A DNA stretch of 64,000 nucleotides from an uncultured Lachnospiraceae bacterium (GCA_910576975.1 CAJTJY010000006.1:55468-119467), one strand, 5' to 3'. Counted from the stretch's first letter, positions 33,447 through 42,120 are shown. The notes: generated from the letters alone by a model not told the origin. A program made the numbers and translations.

Positions 33447-33589
33447 AATTTCAAATGAACTATTTCTACATCGACACAATGATCGTGCTCTTCTCTTACA
33501 GATATGATTCTGTCTTGTTCTATTTTATATAATACATTGTTCTGTATTTTAGCATCTTGCTTTAAATTGGTTGTATTTAAACTAATCAT
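33443..33589 (-). CDS. Small ORF 1 downstream of the ATPase (48 aa)
   Basis: ATG overlaps the last 8 bp of the ATPase gene (ATGATTAG); reads MISLNTTNLKQDAKIQNNVL, then YKIEQDRIISVREEHDHCVD. Back-to-back overlaps on both sides suggest an operon with the ATPase, either as two small partners or as one frameshifted partner of about 114 residues. Confidence 0.5.
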   Translation of the reverse strand: MISLNTTNLKQDAKIQNNVLYKIEQDRIISVREEHDHCVDVEIVHLKL

Positions 33590-34982
33590 TTGAATGCATT
33601 TCCCCTAATCTAAGCGCTTCGTCATAAAGATCCATGGCAGATTTCGTAAACAAATCAAATTTATATCCCATCTTAGGATCCGGGATAATTTCTTTTACAA
33701 TGCTCTTCCCGTTCTCATGAAAAACAAATTCATACACAAATATCTTATCCGTAGAAGTCAAATCCTCTTCTTCTATATGGAAGCGTCTCTTTATTTCATC
33801 ATCCTTGCTATTTTTAAATTGCTCGGACAAAAGAAACAGATTATTTAGTTTGGAAACAAACGCATCACTATGGGTACTCAGAATCAAACGGATCCCTTTG
33901 TTATTAATTCTATTTAAAAAACGAACTAATTTCAACTGTTTCTGAGGGTGTAAGCTTGCTTCTACTTCGTCGATAATAAGCATTTCATAGCGTCTTTCTG
34001 AAGTTAAAGCCAACACCAGCGGCGCCACTTCATTCACCATTGCAGACGCAAGATACATCGGCACCAATTGTCTATCGCCCTTTGCATAGTAGGAAAATTT
34101 TCCCTGCTTACTGACGTTGACATGCCCTTCAATGATTTTATCTTCAAAAAAGTCCAATTCCTGTTTATACCGCTCCCTCTTTTCCTCATCTTCTGAATAA
34201 GTCTGCAAAAAACGCAAAAACTCATACATCGGCTGAGTAAGACCTCCATACTGTTCTTCGTCTTTTACCAAGTCAAGCTCTCCGACCTGATAAGAAATCG
34301 CCTGATCTGTTTTATTCGTAAAAAATTCCCGATACAGCAACATCAATCCTGTCCTTGACGCTGGTAAGAATAAGCTTTTTCTAACAAAAATTGTTCGCAG
34401 CACTCTTTTAAATATATCTATTTTTCTGCTTGCCAGAGATAATCCAAGCATCAAAGATTCCATTATTTTCTCGTGACCATTGATTGTAAATAAAACGCCC
34501 ATTTTTACATTTTCATTCTCTTCACCAAGTCGCAAGCCAAATTTTATTTCCTCACGACTCATAGATCGTTTTACGTTTTCATTTCTTAAACTGTCTCCGT
34601 TAAAAATATCAATTTGGCAAGATACATTCTCCTCTAATTCAAGATCTATATATAGTCTTTCAATAGGCACTTCTCTGCCGAATATTTCTTTTACAACCTG
34701 CTCCTTTTTTAGGTTTATATTCTTATTGATGGATTCCGTAAATTGCGCAAGATTATTTCCATTTATCAAATATCTTCTATACTCATCTATTCTGTCAGCT
34801 AATAAAATTTTCATTGCTTCTTCATCGACAAATTCAACTATCCTACTGCTTAATCCTTGTAAGAGCTGCATGAGGAATGTCTTGCCGCTGTTATTTGGAC
34901 CAACAAACAATGTATATTGATCCACACATACTTTGGCGCTCTCTATTTTTGCAAAGTTCTCCACACCTATCCAAATCCGCAT
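33582..34982 (-). CDS. OLD/RecF-like AAA ATPase, candidate defence protein
   Basis: 466 residues from the ATG at 34980-34982 (AAAGGAG spaced 7 nt). P-loop GPNNSGKT (28-35), Walker B MLIIDEVEASLHPQKQLKLV and H-loop LILSTHSDAF near the C-terminus are the split ABC/SMC-like ATPase layout of OLD-family and abortive-infection ATPases. No TOPRIM nuclease follows. Proteins of this type sit in phage-defence loci with a small toxin or nuclease partner. It is next to the retron, so a defence role is likely but not shown. Confidence 0.75.
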   Translation of the reverse strand: MRIWIGVENFAKIESAKVCVDQYTLFVGPNNSGKTFLMQLLQGLSSRIVEFVDEEAMKILLADRIDEYRRYLINGNNLAQFTESINKNINLKKEQVVKEIFGREVPIERLYIDLELEENVSCQIDIFNGDSLRNENVKRSMSREEIKFGLRLGEENENVKMGVLFTINGHEKIMESLMLGLSLASRKIDIFKRVLRTIFVRKSLFLPASRTGLMLLYREFFTNKTDQAISYQVGELDLVKDEEQYGGLTQPMYEFLRFLQTYSEDEEKRERYKQELDFFEDKIIEGHVNVSKQGKFSYYAKGDRQLVPMYLASAMVNEVAPLVLALTSERRYEMLIIDEVEASLHPQKQLKLVRFLNRINNKGIRLILSTHSDAFVSKLNNLFLLSEQFKNSKDDEIKRRFHIEEEDLTSTDKIFVYEFVFHENGKSIVKEIIPDPKMGYKFDLFTKSAMDLYDEALRLGEMHSND

Positions 34983-35080
34983 GTAATTGCTCCTTTTTTC
35001 TACTTTCAAATACCTATGATGTCTGTTAATTTACATATTATACTACAAAATGCAAATATATGAAACAATAAGATCATTCG

Positions 35081-35369
35081 AGTTCCCGCATTTTGCAATT
35101 CATAGCGCCAAAAGGGGGCTGTCACACTAAGATATTTACTTGTTTAAAAGGTCTTGCCGCTTATGCGGCAAAGACAGAATGCACAAAATAATTCTGGGAA
35201 GCTAGCTTCCCAAGATAATCTTTGTGCATTTTGTTTGCATTGCTTTGCAATGAAAATCTTTTAAACAAGTAAATATCTTAGTGCGACAGTCCCATCTTGC
35301 ACAAAAAGCATTTTCATCACTTTGTGATGGAAACCTTTTGGCGCTATGAATTGCAAAATGGGGAAACTT
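35081..35369. repeat. Large palindromic MITE-like element (family 3), copy 1
   Basis: About 289 bp. Outer arms of 35 bp (AGTTCCCGCATTTTGCAATT.../...AATTGCAAAATGGGGAAACT; two mismatches), inner arms of about 31 bp (CTGTCACACTAAGATATTTA against TAAATATCTTAGTGCGACAG), and nested perfect hairpins TTGCCGC-TTAT-GCGGCAA and GGGAAGCTAGCTTCCC. No ORF. The left terminal repeat recurs at 63949-64000. It lies between the ATPase gene and the retron. Confidence 0.8.
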
Positions 35370-35432
35370 AAATAATATCACCTTGGGGCATCCTCCATTC
35401 AGACCTTTTGACACCCCAATCCATCAACAAAA

Positions 35433-35459
35433 AAAGAGCGGTGGCAAGTTCCGCTCTTT
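35433..35459 (-). terminator. Terminator of the retron RNA transcript
   Basis: AAAGAGCGG/CCGCTCTTT (9 bp) with a 9-nt loop; on the minus strand it is followed by a run of seven T. It is the first terminator downstream of the divergent retron RNA promoter, giving a predicted primary transcript of about 410 nt. Confidence 0.75.
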
Positions 35460-35537
35460 CTCACTTATTTGTCTTATTCCTTAATTAATAATTAATCAAA
35501 TTCATCATTCCAATTCCCAGAAAAAGTAATAAAACAT

Positions 35538-35640
35538 TCTTCGTATGGAATTCTTCCAACACCCTGATTCCGCAATCAAAAACAGCATGACTAAATCTTC
35601 GTATGGAATTCTTTTATCTCCTTGATTTTGCAAAGAAAGC
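35538..35640 (-). repeat. Two-copy tandem repeat (58-bp period) in the 3' tail of the retron transcript
   Basis: TCTTCGTATGGAATTCTT occurs at 35538-35555 and 35596-35613, with similar flanks (CCTGATTCCGCAA versus CCTTGATTTTGCAA). The unit lies between the a2 repeat and the terminator of the minus-strand RNA. No convincing ORF; a 27-codon reading frame exists but lacks support. Confidence 0.6.
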
Positions 35641-35845
35641 AGGTTAGATTTTCTGCTAACAAACTCATACTCTGTTCTGACACTTTAGCACGGTGCGACA
35701 CTAGTGCGTTTCTGCCGCAGGCTACTGTCAAAACGCACTAGTGTCGAATACCGTGCGAGTGACGCAGAACATAGTGGTGTAATGGCTAATAAATAACAAC
35801 CTTGGAGCTACCCCAAAGCATCTAGACCAGAAAATCTAACCTTTT
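35641..35845 (-). ncRNA. Retron msr-msd RNA (template and primer RNA)
   Basis: Read on the minus strand: a1 AGGTTAGATTTTCTG (35842-35828), an msr segment with a short stem (CTTTGGGGTAGCTCCAAGG) and about 30 nt of linker, then the msd hairpin at 35771-35673 with stems TGTTCTG/CAGAACA, CACGGT/ACCGTG and the perfect 15-bp GACACTAGTGCGTTT/AAACGCACTAGTGTC around a 19-nt loop, then a2 CAGAAAATCTAACCT (35655-35641), complementary to a1 over 15 bp. A consensus promoter puts +1 two or three bases before a1. The order a1-msr-msd-a2 is canonical only on this strand. Confidence 0.85.
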
Positions 35846-35850
35846 TCTAG

Positions 35851-35878
35851 ATTGTATCATATATTTCAAAAATGTCAA
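35851..35878 (-). promoter_or_regulatory. Promoter of the retron RNA (divergent)
   Basis: Minus strand TTGACA (35873-35878), 16-bp spacer, TACAAT (35851-35856). Transcription would start near 35844-35845, right at the a1 repeat. Confidence 0.75.
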
Positions 35879-35907
35879 CTATTTTTTGACAGATTTCTCC
35901 AAATTGC

Positions 35908-35936
35908 TTGAAAATTTGTCGAAACTGTACTATAAT
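35908..35936 (+). promoter_or_regulatory. Promoter of the retron protein operon
   Basis: TTGAAA (35908-35913), 17-bp spacer, TATAAT (35931-35936), 57 bp before the first gene's ATG. It lies 30 bp from the oppositely directed RNA promoter. Confidence 0.75.
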
Positions 35937-35993
35937 TTTATATAATTATCCAGAATCATCCGTTATTTTATAGAAAGGAAACCATTTACAGTT

Positions 35994-38774
35994 ATGAAGA
36001 ATTTAACATCAGAGGAACAACGACGTATTTGGAAACTGGAAGAGCCTCCGATTCGCAAAATACTGCTCTGGGGGCTCGACAGCCAAAAAAATCCATGCTT
36101 GCTTATTTTGTACGGGGTACATGAGGTTGAGCGGGAATTAAGATCTTCCCACCATTCCTACTATCCAGAGGAATACCTGTTAAAGCCTGCTGTAACATAC
36201 ACTCATTATGCTGTTTTTCATGGAATAAACGGACATTTGCCTTCGATTCCCAATACATATTTTTACAAGGAAAAGAATCTGCTGTGCTACACCAAAGGTT
36301 ATAAAACTGCGCACAGATATTGGGATTATCATGAAGAGACAGGCTGGCAGCAGTATACAGAGATTGACAACAAATATATCATCAAAGAATTTTATGAACT
36401 AAAAAAACCTGTTGTCCTCAACTATTTTGAGCAGAAAAATTATACAGATTATGCCGCTTACTTAAAAACAAACCAAATTATCTTTGAGGATATCCAATTG
36501 ATTGATCGCCCCAACGATTTATTTGGATTTGAAGCAGACAGTCCCCATATGGAGCTGCTAATCAATATATTTTCCAGCAAGCGGTTATATGCAAGAAGAA
36601 AATACCTCAGCCAGTGGATGAAAACGCAGCCTTCGGTCGAGGAGTACGAACAACTTTTTAAGACAGCAAGCATAGAACTGGCATGCGGCATCTTCCAGGA
36701 ACTTACAAAAGAACAGAATCCGATTTTACTAGAAACGGCAAAAAAGATTGAGGACAGTAACATATTGTGGGCAAGCCAAGCATATCACGACGGACTTTTA
36801 CGCTGCATCACGCAATACGTCAGCCTCTTTGACGAGAAGTTGCTTTGGAAGCAAAAAGAGTTTATCTATCAAACGCTCCCTGAAATGGATTTTCATATCA
36901 AACACTTAAAATTTAAAGGCAGAAAGCTAAAGGGCAAAGAACTTGAAGAGTATTTAGCCAGACCGAACGCTTATCAAGACATGTTGTATGCGTATGTTTT
37001 CGGCAATCAGAACCTTTATCAAAAAGGTGTTTACACAGACGGAAGAAATGTGAATAATATCGCATTTAAAAACACGATCCAGACAGCAAAAGCATATCGA
37101 ATGGCAGATGCGATTGGGAAAATCGCTTACTATTTGGATGCACCAAGAACCTCCTGTTATTTTAGAGGAAGCGGCAGAACCAGCGCATACAATTATTACG
37201 TGCGTTATCTGAGAAGAACCCTTGACGAGTATCAGGCAACGGATGAAGTTCAATTTATAACCGCTGCCCGTGAAATGCTGACAAGTTATACCGATCATGA
37301 CAATCTTTATGAAGATTGGGCATATAATTTCTTTTTCCAAAGATATTTTGGAGAGGTAATTGCAAATCAGGAAGCGGCAAAACGATCCATCTGGCACAAG
37401 TATCTTGCAGATGTTGTTTTTGTTGCCCAAAATGCAAAAGCCGCCCTGGTGCATGAATTCTGTTTTATAATTTTAAACGAAGCTTACGCACAGCATAAAT
37501 TTGACTCTTACGATATTAAAGAACTGATTGCGCTCTCAAAGATACCGAATGAAAAAACAGCAAATCTTTTTACAACAATACTCTTGGAAAAAATAAAAGC
37601 GTTACAAGAATTTGACGCAGAACTTATGATTTCTCTGATGAGCACGCCATTGGAACAAATATGGGACGCCGCCAAAACATACTTTAGTCAGACAAGCGGA
37701 AGCTTCCTGCCAGAACATGTCGCTGACTTTCTATTTTTAGATACAATAGAGACATGGTATGACATTTTAGAAGAAAATATCAATCATTTTACCATTGAAG
37801 AGTATGCCGCTTTTCTGAAATCAGTTGTTGAAAAAAGAGGGCGTTTTGTAGAACAGCAAATAGAGCTTTGCGAACCAATTACAAATTTATTGTTAAAGTC
37901 TGTAAGCAAGCTGGACGCTGCAACAATCAATGAGCGCCAAGAACTGCTGCGCTATTTTGCATCTCTGTTGTTAAGCTTTCAAGAGATTCCGGACTTTCTG
38001 TTTGACATGACAGAACAGGTTATATTCTCCACGCCTTATGATATCTTATTTGAAACGCTTCAAACCATGGATTTACACCATGGCAGGATTTCAGAAAGAG
38101 AATATAACACGATATCCCTGCTAAAATCCTGCAAAGCGTCCGCTTTGCCAAATGACAGCTTGATTGTTTCTATTCTGGAAACAGGTTCAAAAAGGCTTGT
38201 AAGATCACTTACAGAACTTATCGACCGTCAGCAGACGCTGCTTGCAGAACGAACGTCTACTCTCCTGCTGCTTTTTGAATGCAATGTATCTCATCTGAAC
38301 AAAACCGCCCAATCCGTATTGGAAAGTCTTGAAATTGAAAAAAGAGAAAAACTGCATTTGACTTTATTGGATTCTCCAATGGAAAGAACCTATCAGTATG
38401 GTCTCAGAAAGCTTGACGAATGGTATGGGGGCAAAATTCCAACGCAATTTATTTCGCATATGATGGAACATCCATGCGTAGAGGTAAAGTCTTATCTCTC
38501 CCAGAAAATGGAACATGCCTTTTCCAAAATTCAGGAAACAAATCCAGATTTATATATCTATTATGCAAAGACGATTCTTTATCTGCCCAATAAAGTTTCT
38601 AAAAGCAAGGAACAGATATGCCGCACGATTCCTCTGTTTTTGAGATATTATCCTGAAAAACGACAGGAACTGGAACAAATGCTCCTTGATATTGGAAGCA
38701 CAAACAGCAAAATAGATTCTGAAAGAGCGCTTGTGACATTTGCTCAGATTCAGAAGGAGGTAAGCACTTTATGA
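35994..38774 (+). CDS. Large helical-repeat (ARM/HEAT-like) protein of the retron operon
   Basis: 926 residues, no signal peptide or membrane segment. From about residue 180 to the end it is a long series of amphipathic helices suggesting an ARM/HEAT-type solenoid (for example PNAYQDMLYAYVFGNQNLY, then RMADAIGKIAYYLDAPRTSC, DEVQFITAAREMLTSYTDHD). The middle block FRGSGRTSAYNYYVRYLRRTL is polar and may be a conserved interaction face. No catalytic motif visible. The stop overlaps the next gene (ATGA). In a retron it is the probable effector scaffold or sensor; I recall an ARM protein in type XIII retrons. Confidence 0.7.
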   Translation: MKNLTSEEQRRIWKLEEPPIRKILLWGLDSQKNPCLLILYGVHEVERELRSSHHSYYPEEYLLKPAVTYTHYAVFHGINGHLPSIPNTYFYKEKNLLCYTKGYKTAHRYWDYHEETGWQQYTEIDNKYIIKEFYELKKPVVLNYFEQKNYTDYAAYLKTNQIIFEDIQLIDRPNDLFGFEADSPHMELLINIFSSKRLYARRKYLSQWMKTQPSVEEYEQLFKTASIELACGIFQELTKEQNPILLETAKKIEDSNILWASQAYHDGLLRCITQYVSLFDEKLLWKQKEFIYQTLPEMDFHIKHLKFKGRKLKGKELEEYLARPNAYQDMLYAYVFGNQNLYQKGVYTDGRNVNNIAFKNTIQTAKAYRMADAIGKIAYYLDAPRTSCYFRGSGRTSAYNYYVRYLRRTLDEYQATDEVQFITAAREMLTSYTDHDNLYEDWAYNFFFQRYFGEVIANQEAAKRSIWHKYLADVVFVAQNAKAALVHEFCFIILNEAYAQHKFDSYDIKELIALSKIPNEKTANLFTTILLEKIKALQEFDAELMISLMSTPLEQIWDAAKTYFSQTSGSFLPEHVADFLFLDTIETWYDILEENINHFTIEEYAAFLKSVVEKRGRFVEQQIELCEPITNLLLKSVSKLDAATINERQELLRYFASLLLSFQEIPDFLFDMTEQVIFSTPYDILFETLQTMDLHHGRISEREYNTISLLKSCKASALPNDSLIVSILETGSKRLVRSLTELIDRQQTLLAERTSTLLLLFECNVSHLNKTAQSVLESLEIEKREKLHLTLLDSPMERTYQYGLRKLDEWYGGKIPTQFISHMMEHPCVEVKSYLSQKMEHAFSKIQETNPDLYIYYAKTILYLPNKVSKSKEQICRTIPLFLRYYPEKRQELEQMLLDIGSTNSKIDSERALVTFAQIQKEVSTL

Positions 38775-40528
38775 AAGTAGGTTATAAATACGCAAGTCCT
38801 TCCCGCTGCACGCAGGCTGCCAACCAGGCAACTTTGGGGTTCAGCCCTGACTTATCCCGTGATGAAAAAGTTTCTTTTTGCGGGAAATTAAAACATCCTT
38901 TGTTATTCCGTGACGCCATGCTTATGCTAAGGGAAATTGTCATTTCTGACACGAGAAAAAAGTCAAAAGAACGGACAGACTATTTTACATGGCTTGACGG
39001 GGAAATCGAAAGGCGCGTAAAGGCGCACAAAGAATACATGCCAAATGTAAGGGAATCTTTAAAAAAAGAAATGGACGCTTACGATTTCGAACTTTCCCAT
39101 AAAAAGCATGAGATTGACCATTTATTAAAGATACAAAAAAATTTACAAAAGCAAATCGACCAATATGACGCCTGGAAAGACTATTATAAGATTGAACGAG
39201 ACTTTTGGAAATTTATAAGAGACAGAGATTACAGCTTATGGTTTGTATTAGATCCCGTCATCACCGTGCATAACGACCAGGTTTCTTTCGAGGCATTTTC
39301 CGTCGACGAATCCACATACGGCTGCCTGTCCGTTTGCATGGATGAATTTGATTTATTGCAGACGCCAAAATTAGGAACCACGAATATCGACTTTTCTGCC
39401 AAATTAGAAAAAGAAATGCAGCGCTTCCGAAGCTATACAGACGTCACATTATCCGTCAATCCAGAAGGTTTTACGATAGAAAATGACGTTGTGCCAGAAT
39501 ACATAGAGAAGAAAATAGATCTGCCTGAAACATGGATCAAAGGCTTTAACCAGGTATCTTCCGCCGCAGCTTTATCTGGGATGGAACTGGAACTCTCCCC
39601 TTCTGACATGTACGATATCTGTGCATTTTTAAGAAAACACAAAGAGAAGAAAAGTCCTCGATATATGAAGTGGATCTTAGAGCCCGGGCAGCGGGTGCAG
39701 ATTGTATTTGAGCCTTTTGGAACTTTCCTTACTCTTAACGCCGTATATCAGGGACGCCAAAGAAGAGAAGAAAAAATCTGGGGCAGAAGGCGCTGGCTGG
39801 TGGCAGAAAAGCTAATTCCCTTATCAAAAGCCTTTTATGTGCGCATTTTGGGGTTTGGAATGCCTCAGTTTATCCGTGCCGATATGGGCTCCATGCAGAT
39901 GACGATCGGTTTCTCCTCCTGGTCTTCCAATGATTGGGTAAAGGGGACCGCATTTAACATTATGGCTGGATTTACCGGACATGGCTGCTATCCAGATATT
40001 TATAAATTGCTGAAAGAGAAACGTTGTTTATCGATGGAGGAAATCTCCGACTGCCTGAAAGATCAAAAAAATGACAAGGTAAAAGCTGGCGTAGGAATGC
40101 TGTTTCGGCGGGGCGAAGGGTATTTTGACCCGATCAATGACAAGGTGCGTTTTCGTCATTTATGCAACGCCCCGATTCCAGAAGAGCTTTATGAAGTTAC
40201 TGACATAGAACATGACGTCCAGAAAGTCAGCAAGCTTACATTTGACAATATGAAAGTGAGATACTCACGCAAACAGGAATTTATATTTACGACAACATAC
40301 AAGGAAAATGGCAAATTGTCCGCCACCGAGCTTGTCATTGACCAGGACGGGCAAATCACAAAGATAGACTGCAGTTGCCAGAAATTCAGAAAGGGCGAGC
40401 GAAATCTTTCAGAACCATGCGCCCACATTCTTGCGCTTTATGTTGCTTCTTATAAATTGTTAAAGCTTAAAAATTTGGAATACGATAAAGAATACAAAAT
40501 CAATGATATTATGGAGATGTTGTTATAA
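38771..40528 (+). CDS. SWIM zinc-finger protein of the retron operon
   Basis: 585 residues. The SWIM motif (CxC...CxH) is CSCQKFRKGERNLSEPCAH at about residues 536-554; SWIM domains bind DNA or protein partners. Upstream are a coiled coil (ELSHKKHEIDHLLKIQKNLQ, near 110-130) and a winged-helix-like part (LLKEKRCLSMEEISDCLKDQ, near 420-440). The combination resembles the WH-SWIM protein that I recall from type XIII retrons. ATG overlaps the ARM-like gene (ATGA), and its stop codon overlaps the RT start (TAATG), so all three are cotranslated. Confidence 0.75.
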   Translation: MKVGYKYASPSRCTQAANQATLGFSPDLSRDEKVSFCGKLKHPLLFRDAMLMLREIVISDTRKKSKERTDYFTWLDGEIERRVKAHKEYMPNVRESLKKEMDAYDFELSHKKHEIDHLLKIQKNLQKQIDQYDAWKDYYKIERDFWKFIRDRDYSLWFVLDPVITVHNDQVSFEAFSVDESTYGCLSVCMDEFDLLQTPKLGTTNIDFSAKLEKEMQRFRSYTDVTLSVNPEGFTIENDVVPEYIEKKIDLPETWIKGFNQVSSAAALSGMELELSPSDMYDICAFLRKHKEKKSPRYMKWILEPGQRVQIVFEPFGTFLTLNAVYQGRQRREEKIWGRRRWLVAEKLIPLSKAFYVRILGFGMPQFIRADMGSMQMTIGFSSWSSNDWVKGTAFNIMAGFTGHGCYPDIYKLLKEKRCLSMEEISDCLKDQKNDKVKAGVGMLFRRGEGYFDPINDKVRFRHLCNAPIPEELYEVTDIEHDVQKVSKLTFDNMKVRYSRKQEFIFTTTYKENGKLSATELVIDQDGQITKIDCSCQKFRKGERNLSEPCAHILALYVASYKLLKLKNLEYDKEYKINDIMEMLL

Positions 40529-41997
40529 TGGATACAAAAGCCGAATATAGAAACCTAGTGAATCATATGGGTAAAAAAGAATTTACCTTTCTTAAAATGC
40601 AGGAATACGGATTTTGGCCCAGTAATTTGCCGACGCCGTATGAACGCCAGCAAAATGAGACAGAACAAGACTTTGAAAACAGGACGAAACTATTAAATGA
40701 ATTTCAGAAGCTTTCCGAAGAGATATCTAACGCCTGTCACGAAAAAGTGGAAATTGAAAAAAAGCTTTCTCATTTAAAGAAACAATATCAGGATACCTGG
40801 GATTATGAAAAAATCCGTTCCGTAGTCGCCCAGGAAATCATGAAAGAATCTATTGCAAGACGTGCTGAGAGAAAAGCAGAACGGGAACGGCAAAAACAGT
40901 TAAAATCAGAGGCCTGGAATAAGCGGAAAGCAGAAAATATTATCTTCATCGGCAAAGGCTACTCGAACCTGTTAGCAAAAAAAGAAACAAATGTGCAAAA
41001 ACTAAAGCAAAGCCAGATGCCTGTCATTGAGACAGACCGGGAGCTTGCAGATCTTCTTCAGATAGAATACAGCGCTTTACGCCATCTGGCATACCATAGA
41101 GACGTCGTTACTTTTGACAATTATTACCGTTTCGAAATTCCGAAAAAAAGCGGCGGCAGCCGTCATATCGCCGCCCCCAAAACACAATTGAAAGCAGCTC
41201 AAAGGCAAGTATTAGAGCAAATCCTGCAAAAAGCAGAGATCTCTGATTCATCCCATGGATTTATCAAAGCGAGATCTGTTTTAACAAGCGCAAAAACACA
41301 CCGTACAAGTCCTGATTTACTGATCAATATTGATTTGGAAAACTTTTTCCCTACGATAACTTTCGAACGTGTCAGAGGCTTGTTTCAATCTTTTGGCTAC
41401 TCTGGCTATATTGCGTCGCTGCTTGCCATGCTTTGTACCTACTGTGAGCGAATGCCTCTTGAAATCAAAGGGGAAGTCAAATACATCAAGACATCGGGCA
41501 GAATCCTGCCGCAGGGCTCTCCGGCAAGCCCTATGATCACAAATATTATATGCAGTACCATGGACAAGCGGATGGATGGCTTATGCAAAAAGCTAGGATT
41601 CACTTATACAAGATATGCCGACGATATGAGCTTTAGCTATACGGGCGACACACAATGCCTTGCCATAGGAAGCTTCTTAAGCAGCGTCCGTAAAATCATT
41701 GAATCCGAAGGCTTTCATATGAAAGAAGAAAAAACCCATATATTAAGAAATCACAACAGACAGTACATCACTGGCATCGTGATTAACAATGAGGAAATCG
41801 GCGTACCTAAGAAATGGGTGAAAATATTAAAAGCTTCGATACATAATGCACAGAAATTAAAAGATTCTGGCGGTACAGTATCCAACAAGACAATCTATGA
41901 AATCTCAGGGAAAATTGCATGGCTCAAAAGCGTAAATGCAAATAGATACCAAAAAATTATACGCCAAGGAACGGAATTCTTAAAGGATTTGAGCTAA
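40528..41997 (+). CDS. Retron-type reverse transcriptase
   Basis: 489 residues. A charged coiled-coil extension of about 160 residues precedes the RT domain: GGSRHIAAPK, the retron X motif NAxxH in the form SAKTH, LLINIDLENFFPTI, LPQGSPASPMITN, the catalytic YADD (363-366) and the retron Y-region VTG triplet as ITG in QYITGIVINNE. A thumb-like C-terminus (ISGKIAWLKSVNANRYQKII) follows. It lacks DGR and group II intron (maturase, endonuclease) features. It should prime from the branching G of the msr and copy the msd at 35673-35771. Confidence 0.9.
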   Translation: MDTKAEYRNLVNHMGKKEFTFLKMQEYGFWPSNLPTPYERQQNETEQDFENRTKLLNEFQKLSEEISNACHEKVEIEKKLSHLKKQYQDTWDYEKIRSVVAQEIMKESIARRAERKAERERQKQLKSEAWNKRKAENIIFIGKGYSNLLAKKETNVQKLKQSQMPVIETDRELADLLQIEYSALRHLAYHRDVVTFDNYYRFEIPKKSGGSRHIAAPKTQLKAAQRQVLEQILQKAEISDSSHGFIKARSVLTSAKTHRTSPDLLINIDLENFFPTITFERVRGLFQSFGYSGYIASLLAMLCTYCERMPLEIKGEVKYIKTSGRILPQGSPASPMITNIICSTMDKRMDGLCKKLGFTYTRYADDMSFSYTGDTQCLAIGSFLSSVRKIIESEGFHMKEEKTHILRNHNRQYITGIVINNEEIGVPKKWVKILKASIHNAQKLKDSGGTVSNKTIYEISGKIAWLKSVNANRYQKIIRQGTEFLKDLS

Positions 41998-42017
41998 GGT
42001 TATTTAGATAAAAATAT

Positions 42018-42068
42018 CGCACGCTTTATGTTCTATTGCCCTAGAAATAACAGAACATAAAGTGTGCG
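42018..42068. other. Long hairpin after the retron operon
   Basis: GCACGCTTTATGTTCT and AGAACATAAAGTGTGC (one mismatch) form a 16-bp stem with an approximately 19-nt loop, 20 bp after the RT stop codon. No U-run follows; it may terminate or protect the operon mRNA. Confidence 0.55.
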
Positions 42069-42120
42069 CTTAAATGGCAGGCTCAGAACGTTTGGTAAAA
42101 ATTAATGATCCAACGCTAAG

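Noticed and set aside
35641..35842. Reading the retron RNA on the plus strand
   Set aside because: The stems are symmetric, but the plus strand has no clear promoter before 35641 and would place the long hairpin first, without an msr stem between a1 and msd.
40528..41997. The RT as the partner of the DGR-like protein at 11044
   Set aside because: It carries the retron X and Y motifs and its own msr-msd RNA, lies about 29 kb away outside the prophage, and no template repeat was found.
40528..41997. Group II intron origin of the RT
   Set aside because: No maturase X or endonuclease domain and no intron RNA structure around it.
42018..42068. Second msr-msd RNA downstream of the RT
   Set aside because: A single simple hairpin without flanking a1/a2 repeats or a promoter; it fits an mRNA 3' stem.
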